Part shown: piece by piece, positions 6,905 through 14,293 of the stretch
How the letters are laid out: each line of letters opens with the position of its first letter
Numbering within the stretch: position 1 is the first letter of the stretch
Source: Nonomuraea zeae
GTDB lineage: Bacteria; Actinomycetota; Actinomycetes; Streptosporangiales; Streptosporangiaceae
Assembly (NCBI RefSeq): GCF_005889725.1
Contig: NZ_VCKX01000127.1
Location: 1 to 32,951, forward strand
Reading direction: 5' to 3'
Length of the DNA stretch: 32,951 nt
Notes under the pieces: model-generated
Told to the model about the DNA's origin: nothing
Database searches by the model: none
The model's input: only the letters and a program-made list of their open reading frames with translations
Program-made: the position numbers and the translations under genes

Positions 6905-7810
6905 GTGGTGAGGGCACGTAGGTCGACCTCAGGGCTACCGCGCGCCGGGGGAGAAGCCGCACAGGGACGGGGAAACCCGCTCGGCGCCTCCGCCGGCCGC
7001 CGGTCACGCGTGCGTGCCTGGCCGGCGGCCGATTCCCGGCGGCGCACGGCCGCCAAGGAGCGGGCCGAGCTGGAGGAGCTCCGGCAGGGGATCCGCTATC
7101 GCCGCGTGTTCGTGGTGCTGCTGGGTGTCATCGTGGCCGTGTCGGCCGTGATCGTGCTGCTCGGCACGGTCGGGCTGCTGGCCGAGACGCGCTCGCGCCC
7201 GCTGACCCCCTCCGAGCAGAACCAGTACAAGCAGGAGGAGATCGCCCGGCGCTGGCAGGCGTGGCCGGCCACCGGAGTCTTCCCCGAAGAGGTGAAATAC
7301 CTCGGGCTCGACCGGGCCCAGCAGTACGCCAGGCGCGTCGGCATCGCCCCCGAGACCGAGTGCGCCAAGGGCGTGGACGCCTCCGTGGCCGGCGTGCTGG
7401 AGAGCCACGGCTGCGTCACCATGCTGCGGGCCACCTACGTCGACCAGACGGCCTCGTTCGTCTTCACCGTCGGCGTCGCCGTGCTGAAGGACGAGGAGTC
7501 CAGGGTCTCCGCGACCGAGGAGCTCAGCCAGGACGACCGCGTCGGCGTGCTGCCCGTGGCCTTCCCCGGCACGGTCACCGAACGCTTCGGCGTCGAGCAG
7601 CGCCAGCGCACCGGCTGGGTGGGCGCGGGCCCGTACATCGTCTTCTCCACGGCGGGTTACACCGACGGGCGGACCAGGGCCGCCATCCCGCCGGAAGAGA
7701 TCCTGCACAGCGAGCTGTGGCCCGCGGCCAAGTCGATCGGCAACCAGATCGCCTACTTCCTGGCGGACCCGCCCAAGGTGCCGCCCTGCACCCAGGGGAA
7801 CGTGTGCTGA
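6905..7810 (+). CDS. Membrane-anchored partner of mycosin-like protease, copy 2
   Basis: This 301-residue paralogue of the protein at 4711-5427 has a GTG start at 6905 (GTG 6908 is equally possible) and only a weak upstream GAGGCG site. It has a ~67-residue Arg/Ala-rich cytoplasmic N-terminus missing from copy 1, a transmembrane helix at about 68-92, then the conserved exterior domain: WQAWPATGVFP, a Cys pair (TEC...HGC, 16 between), LRATYVD, VAFPGTVTERF, GPYIVFSTAG and a C-terminal Cys-x5-Cys. Function is unrecognised. The gene overlaps the next protease by the same GTGCTGA as in module 1. The extended N-terminus could be partly an over-called start, since several internal GTG codons exist before the helix. 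Confidence 0.8.
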   Translation: MVRARRSTSGLPRAGGEAAQGRGNPLGASAGRRSRVRAWPAADSRRRTAAKERAELEELRQGIRYRRVFVVLLGVIVAVSAVIVLLGTVGLLAETRSRPLTPSEQNQYKQEEIARRWQAWPATGVFPEEVKYLGLDRAQQYARRVGIAPETECAKGVDASVAGVLESHGCVTMLRATYVDQTASFVFTVGVAVLKDEESRVSATEELSQDDRVGVLPVAFPGTVTERFGVEQRQRTGWVGAGPYIVFSTAGYTDGRTRAAIPPEEILHSELWPAAKSIGNQIAYFLADPPKVPPCTQGNVC

Positions 7811-8955
7811 CCGCCGTACGCACGCTCGCCGCCGCCCTGCTGCTCCTGGCAGGACCCAACGCCGACCCCGTACGGGACCAGCAGCAGTGGGTGCTCGACG
7901 CGCTCAACGTCGAGCAGGCGTGGACCGTCACCAAGGGCGGGGGCGTCACCGTCGCCGTCGTGGACAGCGCCGTGGACCTCCAGGTCAAAGAGCTGCGGGG
8001 CCGCGTCAGCGCGGGCCCCGACATGACCTCCGGCGCGATCACCCGCGAGATGCCGCCCGGCAGGCACGGCACCGCCATGGCCGGCCTGATCGCCGGCTCC
8101 GGAGAGGGCGACGGCTTCATCGGCATCGCCCCCGAGTCCCGCATCCTGTCGCTGCCCCTGGCCGTGGACGACGAGCCCGTGGCCGGCGTCCCGCCGATCG
8201 AGGACGATCAGTCCTCATCCGAGAGCCCGCTGGCCCGCGCCCTGCGCTACGCCACCAACCACGGCGCCCAGGTCGTCAGCATGTCGATCGGCTCCTACGG
8301 CCCGCTCCGGTCCGAGCGCGAGGCCGTCTCCTACGCGCTCGGCAAGGGCGTCGTCCTGGTCGCCGCCGTGGGCAACGACGGCCAGACCACCTACGCCAAG
8401 GAGAACGGCACCTCCTACTGGAGCTTCCCCGCCGGCTATCCGGGGGTCATCGGCGTGGCGGCCACCGACAAGCAGGGCAAGCGGGCCACGTTCAGCAGCG
8501 ACAACCTGTCGGTGCTCGTCGCCGCGCCAGGCGTGGACGTGCCCGTGGTCAAGCGCAAGAGCGGCTACGAGCTGTCGGAGGGCACCAGCTCGGCCGCCGC
8601 GCTGGTGGCGGGCGTGGCCGCGCTGCTCAAGGCGCGCTACCCCAGCCTGCCGCCCGAGCAGGTCGCCCAGGCCCTCGCGTCGAGCGCCAGGGGCAGGCCC
8701 GCCGCGGGCTACGACGACCAGACCGGCTACGGCGTCGTCGACGCCGCCGCCGCGCTCAACGCCGCGGAGCGGCTGACCGGCGAGCAGCGCAGCATCGTGC
8801 CCGGGGTGGACCACTTCGGCAAGGGCGAGGACTCGCCGGTGCCGACCCGGCCGGGGCCCGACCCGTGGCGGCTGTGGCTGTACGGGGGCGGGCTGCTGGT
8901 GGCGCTGGTCACGTTCTGCGGCGCGATCGTCGTGCTCAACCAGCGCAAGGAGTGA
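7804..8955 (+). CDS. Mycosin-like subtilisin family (S8) membrane-anchored protease, copy 2
   Basis: The 383-residue protease starts at GTG 7804, with AGGGGA just upstream and a 7-nt overlap with the preceding gene. A short signal peptide (MLTAVRTLAAALLLLAGPNA) lacks the repeat extension of copy 1. The catalytic residues are Asp54 (VAVVDSAVD), His88 (GRHGTAMAG), oxyanion Asn191 (AAVGNDGQ) and Ser262 (GTSSAAA). The C-terminus has a transmembrane helix (about 354-378) ending NQRKE. It is clearly a paralogue of the protease at 5421-6725, but the loops between Asp and His and after His differ, so substrate specificity may have diverged. Topology and family suggest cleavage of a surface or secreted substrate. 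Confidence 0.93.
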   Translation: MLTAVRTLAAALLLLAGPNADPVRDQQQWVLDALNVEQAWTVTKGGGVTVAVVDSAVDLQVKELRGRVSAGPDMTSGAITREMPPGRHGTAMAGLIAGSGEGDGFIGIAPESRILSLPLAVDDEPVAGVPPIEDDQSSSESPLARALRYATNHGAQVVSMSIGSYGPLRSEREAVSYALGKGVVLVAAVGNDGQTTYAKENGTSYWSFPAGYPGVIGVAATDKQGKRATFSSDNLSVLVAAPGVDVPVVKRKSGYELSEGTSSAAALVAGVAALLKARYPSLPPEQVAQALASSARGRPAAGYDDQTGYGVVDAAAALNAAERLTGEQRSIVPGVDHFGKGEDSPVPTRPGPDPWRLWLYGGGLLVALVTFCGAIVVLNQRKE

Positions 8956-9054
8956 GCGCCGCCGATCCGGCGCGGCCCCGGGCTCAGGGGGCCCGTACCG
9001 GTGTGGACCGCTCCGATCGTCGGACGGTGTAAAGATCCGCTATGGTCCCGCGTC

Positions 9055-9414
9055 ATGGGATACGAGCTGCGGGTGGTGCGCGAGTCGCCACTCGCCTTCG
9101 CGGAGCTCGCGAAGGCCATCGCGCCGGCCGGTTTCGAGCTGCGCGGATCTGACGAGATCGTGGCCCGCCACTGGGGCGCCGCCCACGTGGTGGCCCGCTG
9201 GCAGGGCCAGCTGGCCGGCGAGCCCGGCTCCGATTGGCAGGTGGCCCAGCTCCTGCGGCTGTCGGCCGTGCTCGGAGCCCGGCTCGTGGGAGAGGACGGC
9301 GAGCTCTACGCCCTGCGCGACGGCATCATGGAGGTCGTGAGCGGCGGCGGCGTGATGGAGCTGGGCAAGTTCGACGAGATCATCGAGGCGGGCCCGGCGG
9401 CATGGAGCCCATGA
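9055..9414 (+). CDS. Conserved-looking small hypothetical protein upstream of ATL
   Basis: This 119-residue protein starts at ATG 9055 (MGYELRVVRESPLAFAELAK). The frame stays open upstream to 9001, but those codons overlap promoter-like sequence (TATGGT at 9041). With that -10, the mRNA would start close to the ATG and be nearly leaderless. No signal peptide, membrane helix or catalytic motif is visible; the mixed alpha/beta composition suggests a compact cytosolic domain. Its stop overlaps the next gene as ATGA, so it is co-expressed with the alkyltransferase-like protein. I do not recognise a function; a link to DNA alkylation damage is suggested only by this coupling. Confidence 0.75.
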   Translation: MGYELRVVRESPLAFAELAKAIAPAGFELRGSDEIVARHWGAAHVVARWQGQLAGEPGSDWQVAQLLRLSAVLGARLVGEDGELYALRDGIMEVVSGGGVMELGKFDEIIEAGPAAWSP

Positions 9415-9701
9415 ACCCCTTCGCCGAGCGGGTGCTCGACCTGGTCGAGCGCATCCCGCCCGGGAAGGTCATGGCCTATGGCGACATCGCCGAATACCTG
9501 GGCGAGGGCGGCCCCCGCCAGGTCGGCAAGGTGATGTCGACGTGGGGCGGCGGCGTGCCGTGGTGGCGCGTCGTACACGCCGACGGCAGCGGCGCCGCCC
9601 CCGACCACCTGCGACGATGCCTGGCCCACTGGCGGGACGAGGGCACCCCGCTGCGTGGCGAGCGGGTGAACATGCGCCTGGCCCGATGGGACGGACGTTG
9701 A
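9411..9701 (+). CDS. Alkyltransferase-like protein (ATL), MGMT family without active-site Cys
   Basis: This 96-residue protein has ATG 9411 in an ATGA overlap with the preceding gene (ATG 9402 is an alternative). It matches the DNA-binding domain of O6-alkylguanine-DNA alkyltransferase: IPPGKVMAYGDIA, then RQVGKVMS, then PWWRVVHADGS. In true alkyltransferases this last motif is PCHRV; here Trp51 replaces the acceptor Cys and Trp52 replaces the His. Such ATL proteins bind O6-alkylguanine lesions, flip the base and hand the site to nucleotide excision repair rather than reversing the damage themselves. The size is normal for the family. It is probably the counterpart of the mycobacterial Rv3204 gene. 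Confidence 0.9.
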   Translation: MNPFAERVLDLVERIPPGKVMAYGDIAEYLGEGGPRQVGKVMSTWGGGVPWWRVVHADGSGAAPDHLRRCLAHWRDEGTPLRGERVNMRLARWDGR

Positions 9702-9843
9702 GCGCCGATCCGGATAAGCGTTCAGCGGATTTTCAGTAAGTGCCCTGACCTGGGCTTTCCTCGAACGGGCGAATCCGTGACATGTGACTCCCATTACCAT
9801 GGGCAGAACACTTGATGGCGGCCCGAAAGGCGGTGCCACCCCT

Positions 9844-12696
9844 ATGGCAACCGGCGTCACAGCCCGAAGCCAGGGCGGCGAGTCGCTCGCCGACCGCCTG
9901 AAGGCTGTCCAGGATCTTTGCGATCGTGGCGAGCCGCTCGAAGCGGTCATGCGAGCGGTCGGCCCCGGCGGCCGCGACGCGGCGTTCGACACCGAGGTGC
10001 TCAGCGGCCCGCTCGGGGCGCGGATCGAGCTGGCGGTCAAACGCGGCGCGGCGCGGCGGCGCGAGATGCTCGACCTCGTCCGCCCTTATCTCGCGGCCGT
10101 GGACGCCGGCGTCAAGCGTGACCTGCCGGTCGCCCGCCGCGTCATCTGCCATCTGATCGAGCACCGCCCCGACGCCGAGCTCGTCGAGGGCGAGACGCTG
10201 GCCACGGTCGTGACGGCCGCGGCCGAGCCGTCCAAGCGCATCCGCAAGGGCCTGCGCTGGTACGCCGACCTGCCCCTGCGCGACGAGCTGCCACCCGACC
10301 TCTACCGGCTGCGGCGGGCCGACCTGGTGCCGGTCACCCACATCGACGACATCGTCTGGGTCAACGGCAGGCTGCGCGTCACCGGCTTCGCCTACCTGGC
10401 GGGGCTGTCGGTCCGCAGCCGCAGGTTCAACTGGGCGACCGTGGTGCTGCGCGGGCCGCGCTGGCTGCCGCCCATCCGCATGCGCACGCGCCGGGTCCTC
10501 GCGCCCGAGGCCACCCACGGGGCCCGCGAGCCGGGCTGCAACTACGACTGGTCCGGCTTCTCCGCCGAGCTGAGCCCGTGGCCGCTGCGCTGGCGCGGCG
10601 CCGTGCGCGGCGTGGTGTCCGGGGTGCGCCGGCGGATGCGTCACCGCCCCACGGTGCCCGACACCACGACATGGCGGGCCGAGATCGTCTTCTGGAGCCG
10701 GGGCGCGCGGGCCACGGGCCTGCTGCGCGGCTCCTCGGCCGGCCGCCCGGAGCGTCCCGCCGGGCGCAAGCTCAAGCCGGGCTGGTGGGCCAGGCCGGTC
10801 TGGACCTCCGACCGGGCGCTGCAGGTCGTGCTCCAGCCCAACAGGGCCGAGCTGACGGGCGTGTCCGTGGCGGGCGAGCGGCTCGAGCTCAAGATCTTCC
10901 TGCCCGGCCGCACGGTCACCAAGGGGCACGCGCGGCTCGGCGGCCACCGCATCGCCGCCGACTTCACGCCCGCGGGCGACGGCACGGAGGTGCTGGTCGG
11001 CCTGGCCGTGCCCGCCCTGCTGCAGGAGAAGGACGGGCGGCGGCTCTGGGTCGAGCCCAAGGGCGACCCGGCGGCCTCCGTCATGCTCGCCGACCTGGTG
11101 GAGACGCGCACGCCCGTGGGCGACCGCGAGATCACCGTGCTCGGCGACCGCCGCGACCGCGTGGTCGTCTCCGCCCACCGCATCCGCCCGGTGATCACCT
11201 CCGCGGTCTGGGAGGGCTCCGCGCTGCTGCTGCGCGGCCACTACCCCGACGCGCCCGGTCCCCGCACGCTCACGCTGCGGCACCGCTCAGGGCTGTCCTA
11301 CCTGCTGCCGATGGAGCGCTCCGGCGAGGAGTTCTCCGTACGCGTCGAGCCCGCGTCCATGGACCGCTTCGGCGAGTCCGTGCCGCTGGCGTCCGGCACC
11401 TGGAACATGTCGATCAGGCATCCATCCGGCGAGATCGTCCCGCTGCGCATGGACCACGCCGCCCTGCCCGACCTGGACGAGGAGCCGCGCACGTTCGACG
11501 GCCGCTCGTTCCAGATGATCTCCACGCGCTTCGACGTGCCGGTGGTGACGGTCGAGGAGGGCCGGCCGGCCGACGAGCGGGGCGTCGCGGGCACCCACGT
11601 CCTGCGCCGCGTCTTCTACCCGGCCCAGCGCACGGAGCCCCTGACCGACGCGACCGTCTACGTCGTCAACGACGGCCGCCTCTACGCCGACAGCGTCCGC
11701 GCCATCTACGAGGAGCGGCTGCGGCGCGGCGACGACCGCGAGCACATCTGGATCGTCAAGGACGGTGCGTTCGTGCCGCCCGGCGGCGCGCGTGTGGTCC
11801 GCGCGGGCAGCCGCGAGCACCACGCCGCCCTGGCCAGGTCCCGCCACATCATCACCAACGCGTTCCTGCCTGCCTGGTTCCGGGCTCGCGAGGACCAGGT
11901 GGTGGTGCAGACGTGGCACGGCACCCCGGCCAAGCGCATCGGCAACGACCAGTCCCACATGGCCCGCGACCCCCGGCCGCCGATCTGGCACCGGCAGGCG
12001 GCCGAGGTGCGCGGCTGGGATCTGCTGCTGTCGCAGTCGCCGTGGGCGACGCCGGTGCTGCGCAAGGCGTTCGGCTACAAGGGCGAGATCCTGGAGAGCG
12101 GCCTGCCCCGCAACGACGTGCTCAACTCGCCCGACCGCGACGCGCTCGCGGCGGCGATCAGGGAGCGACTCGGGCTGGTGGACGGCAAGCGGGTGGTGCT
12201 CTACGCGCCGACGTGGCGTGACTACGACCGCAAGAACGCCATGGTCAAGCTCGACCTCGCCAAGGCCCGCGAGGCGCTGGGCGCCGACCACGAGATCCTC
12301 GTACGCGCCCACCCGATGCAGGCCATGCCCGCCGTCCCCGACATCGCCCGCGACGTCACCACCTACCCCGACATGGCCGACCTGCTGCTGGTGGCCGACG
12401 TCCTGGTGACGGACTACTCGTCGGCCATGTTCGACTTCGCCGCGACCGGCAAGCCGATCGTGTTCTACGGCTATGACCTGGCGAAATACTCCTCGAAGCG
12501 AGGGCTCTACCTCGATCTGCGGGAGCTGGCGCCCGGTCCCGTGCTGTCGACGTCGGCTGAGGTGGTGGAGGCGCTGAGGTCGATCGACGAGGTGGCGGCC
12601 GCGCACGCGGACCGCTATGAGGCCTTCCGTGCCACCTTCGCCCCCCGCGACGACGGCAAGGCGACCGCCCGCGTGGTCGATCACCTGTTCTCCTGA
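9844..12696 (+). CDS. TagB/TagF-type CDP-glycerol glycerophosphotransferase, large
   Basis: The protein is about 950 residues. The start is uncertain: ATG 9844 has AGGCGG 10 nt upstream, while in-frame GTG 9784 and ATG 9799 lack a site. The last ~370 residues are a CDP-glycerol glycerophosphotransferase domain: QTWHGTPAKRIG with His692, LLSQSPWATPVL, LESGLPRNDVL, VLYAPTWRDY, VRAHP with His823, and TDYSSAMFDFA with Asp857. The family uses CDP-glycerol or CDP-ribitol to prime or polymerise teichoic acid at the cytoplasmic face of the membrane. The first ~560 residues are unlike bacillary TagF and look like beta-rich repeats; I cannot name them. No tag/tar genes are adjacent, so the polymer is undefined. 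No terminator is visible before the convergent Nudix gene. Confidence 0.88.
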   Translation: MATGVTARSQGGESLADRLKAVQDLCDRGEPLEAVMRAVGPGGRDAAFDTEVLSGPLGARIELAVKRGAARRREMLDLVRPYLAAVDAGVKRDLPVARRVICHLIEHRPDAELVEGETLATVVTAAAEPSKRIRKGLRWYADLPLRDELPPDLYRLRRADLVPVTHIDDIVWVNGRLRVTGFAYLAGLSVRSRRFNWATVVLRGPRWLPPIRMRTRRVLAPEATHGAREPGCNYDWSGFSAELSPWPLRWRGAVRGVVSGVRRRMRHRPTVPDTTTWRAEIVFWSRGARATGLLRGSSAGRPERPAGRKLKPGWWARPVWTSDRALQVVLQPNRAELTGVSVAGERLELKIFLPGRTVTKGHARLGGHRIAADFTPAGDGTEVLVGLAVPALLQEKDGRRLWVEPKGDPAASVMLADLVETRTPVGDREITVLGDRRDRVVVSAHRIRPVITSAVWEGSALLLRGHYPDAPGPRTLTLRHRSGLSYLLPMERSGEEFSVRVEPASMDRFGESVPLASGTWNMSIRHPSGEIVPLRMDHAALPDLDEEPRTFDGRSFQMISTRFDVPVVTVEEGRPADERGVAGTHVLRRVFYPAQRTEPLTDATVYVVNDGRLYADSVRAIYEERLRRGDDREHIWIVKDGAFVPPGGARVVRAGSREHHAALARSRHIITNAFLPAWFRAREDQVVVQTWHGTPAKRIGNDQSHMARDPRPPIWHRQAAEVRGWDLLLSQSPWATPVLRKAFGYKGEILESGLPRNDVLNSPDRDALAAAIRERLGLVDGKRVVLYAPTWRDYDRKNAMVKLDLAKAREALGADHEILVRAHPMQAMPAVPDIARDVTTYPDMADLLLVADVLVTDYSSAMFDFAATGKPIVFYGYDLAKYSSKRGLYLDLRELAPGPVLSTSAEVVEALRSIDEVAAAHADRYEAFRATFAPRDDGKATARVVDHLFS

Positions 12697-12728
12697 CCCG
12701 GGCGCGCAGCCCTGGCCGGTCACCTGGT

Positions 12729-12790
12729 CAGGGTGCGCCCGGGGTGTGCCCGCACCCGTCAGGGCGTGCCGGGGTGTGCCCGCGCGGCCG
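12729..12790. repeat. Two imperfect ~31-bp direct repeats between convergent genes
   Basis: CAGGGTGCGCCCGGGGTG followed by TGCCCGCACCCGT is repeated in altered form as CAGGGCGTGCCGGGGTG plus TGCCCGCGCGG. The second copy runs into the C-terminal codons of the Nudix gene. The spacer between the convergent genes is only 62 bp. Confidence 0.45.
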
Positions 12791-13331
12791 GTGCGGCGCC
12801 GCCGGGCGGGCTTTCGAGCAGCAGGTAGAGCAGGCAGGAGATGGTGGTGCCGCAGACGATCTCGCCGCTCTCGACGAGCTTGCGGATGCCGTTCGTCGGC
12901 ACCCACTCCACCCGCTCCGCCTCCCACGGGTCGGAGGGCGGCCCGATGTGGGTGGCCGTGTCGGCCCGGTAGATGTGGTGCGTGCTGTCGGAGAACCCGT
13001 TGGTCGGCTGGAGGCACAGCATGGGCCGCAGGGGGCCGGGACGCCAGCCGGTCTCCTCCTCGACCTCGCGCGCCGCCGCCACCAGGGGCTGCTCGCCCTC
13101 GTCTATCCCGCCGAGCGGGATCTCCCAGCCCCAGCTGTCGGTGATGAAGCGATGCCGCCAGATCAGCAGCACCCGCTCCTTGCCGTCGGTGACGACGGCC
13201 CCGGCGCCCGGCGCGGTGCGCACGAGCCGGTGGTCGAGGCGGCGCCCGTCGGGCAGCTCGACGTCCGCGACCCGGATGTCCAGCCATGGGTCGGCGAAGA
13301 GGGATCTCTCGGAGTGGACCTGCCAGCGCAT
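12759..13331 (-). CDS. Nudix hydrolase, ADP-ribose pyrophosphatase-like
   Basis: This 190-residue protein starts at ATG 13331 with AGGGGG 7 nt upstream. The complete Nudix box is visible as GGIDEGEQPLVAAAREV followed by EEETGW (G-x5-E-x7-REVEEETGW, about residues 74-96), supplying the Mg-binding glutamates. The preceding strand WRHRFITDSWGWEIPLGG and the overall size resemble ADP-ribose or nucleoside-diphosphate-sugar pyrophosphatases. The substrate cannot be fixed from sequence. The C-terminus is a Pro/Ala-rich tail that overlaps a repeat. A perfect palindrome at 13348-13363 sits in its promoter region. The protein is cytosolic, with no export signal. Confidence 0.88.
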   Translation of the reverse strand: MRWQVHSERSLFADPWLDIRVADVELPDGRRLDHRLVRTAPGAGAVVTDGKERVLLIWRHRFITDSWGWEIPLGGIDEGEQPLVAAAREVEEETGWRPGPLRPMLCLQPTNGFSDSTHHIYRADTATHIGPPSDPWEAERVEWVPTNGIRKLVESGEIVCGTTISCLLYLLLESPPGGAAPAARAHPGTP

Positions 13332-13347
13332 GCCATCGCCCCCTGGC

Positions 13348-13363
13348 GTAGTGTTGACACTAC
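13348..13363. promoter_or_regulatory. Palindrome GTAGTG-TTGA-CACTAC, candidate operator
   Basis: Two perfect 6-nt half sites around TTGA lie 17-32 bp upstream of the Nudix start, where RNA polymerase or a repressor would bind. No regulator gene is adjacent, so the binding protein is unknown. Confidence 0.45.
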
Positions 13364-13404
13364 GTTACAAGGGCGAACGCTCCGTGTGTGCGCGATCGGG
13401 CCAG

Positions 13405-14067
13405 TCACTTCCGCAGTTCGACGTCGAGCGCGAGGGGTGTCTCCTGGATGTCGAAGGTGCGGAAGCGGGTGTGGCCGATGAGCGCCGCGAATTCGCTCTT
13501 GAGATAGGCCCGCCGCGGGAGCACCGAGCGCAGGACGTACCTGGTGAACATCTTGCTCAGCCCGCGGAGCCGCATCTCGTCCACGTCCCTGTCGACCGCC
13601 TCCTTCGACACGTCCTTGCGCAGGTCGTTGATGAGGGCGCGGCCGCCGGGTCGCAGCACCCTGTGCATCTCCTGGAGCGCGCCGACCGGGTCGGAGAAGT
13701 TCTTGAACGCGGCGCAGCAGATGACGAAGTCGAAGCTCTCGTCGTCGAACGGCATCGCGGAGGCGTTCCCGAGGCGGAAGTCCACCTCGACGCCGGCCTC
13801 GGCCGCCTTGCCTCTGGCGATCCGGACGAAGGTCTCGCTGATGTCCAGCGCCGTGACCGTGTAGTCGCCGGTCCCCGCGAGGGCGATGGACAGGTAGCCC
13901 GGCCCCGGGGCCACCTCTAAGATCGCGCTCCCCGCCCCGGTGAGCCGCCTGACCTGGGCGAGCTGCGCCTCGAACCTGGTGGTGTCCTTGGCGGTGCTGA
14001 CGGCGTACCAGCGGGCGATCGTGCCTTCCATGCCGATGCCCTTGTAGCCCTTGCCGGTCTTCGCCAT
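13405..14067 (-). CDS. Class I SAM-dependent methyltransferase (UbiE/Methyltransf_11-like)
   Basis: This 220-residue protein starts at ATG 14067 (MAKTGKGYKGIGMEG) with AGGGAG upstream; the frame remains open further up, but this start has the ribosome site. SAM-binding motif I is LEVAPGPGYLSIAL (about 49-62), motif II has ALDIS, and a later strand reads FDFVICCAAFKNFSDP with MHRVLRPGGRALI after it, the classical order of a Rossmann methyltransferase. The C-terminal ~70 residues are basic and may form the acceptor lid. The substrate is unknown; small-molecule or lipid acceptors are typical. It is monocistronic by position, with a clear promoter and repeated candidate operator half sites at 14102-14140 that suggest repressor control. 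Confidence 0.88.
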   Translation of the reverse strand: MAKTGKGYKGIGMEGTIARWYAVSTAKDTTRFEAQLAQVRRLTGAGSAILEVAPGPGYLSIALAGTGDYTVTALDISETFVRIARGKAAEAGVEVDFRLGNASAMPFDDESFDFVICCAAFKNFSDPVGALQEMHRVLRPGGRALINDLRKDVSKEAVDRDVDEMRLRGLSKMFTRYVLRSVLPRRAYLKSEFAALIGHTRFRTFDIQETPLALDVELRK

Positions 14068-14101
14068 GACTCGTCTCCCTTGCCTGGATCCCCTACGCAA
14101 C

Positions 14102-14140
14102 ACGATATGTCGCGTCTGCTCGCTGTCAAGATATATCGCG
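14102..14140 (-). promoter_or_regulatory. Methyltransferase promoter with duplicated candidate operator
   Basis: On the minus strand a perfect -35 TTGACA (14129-14124) is followed after 16 nt by TATCGT (14107-14102) as -10. Two direct repeats on the plus strand, GATATGTCGCG (14104-14114) and GATATATCGCG (14130-14140), differ at one base; one overlaps the -10 and the other lies immediately upstream of the -35. This arrangement fits a repressor such as a PadR- or TetR-type protein, which is inference. Confidence 0.6.
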
Positions 14141-14293
14141 GTTCATGGCCGTGCGAAGGACGCTCGTGGCGAACAGGGCTGGCGGCGTGTCGCCACGAAA
14201 GTGGATATTTGCCTCGATACGGTAGGCGGATCGCGTGGGGAGACCGGGCAAGTCGGCACGATCTACCCCTGTGGTCTGGTGGAATCTAGTGCT

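Noticed and set aside
4711..8955. Type VII (ESX) secretion locus
   Set aside because: The proteases are mycosin-like, but no EccB, EccC, EccD, EccE or WXG100 gene is present in the window.
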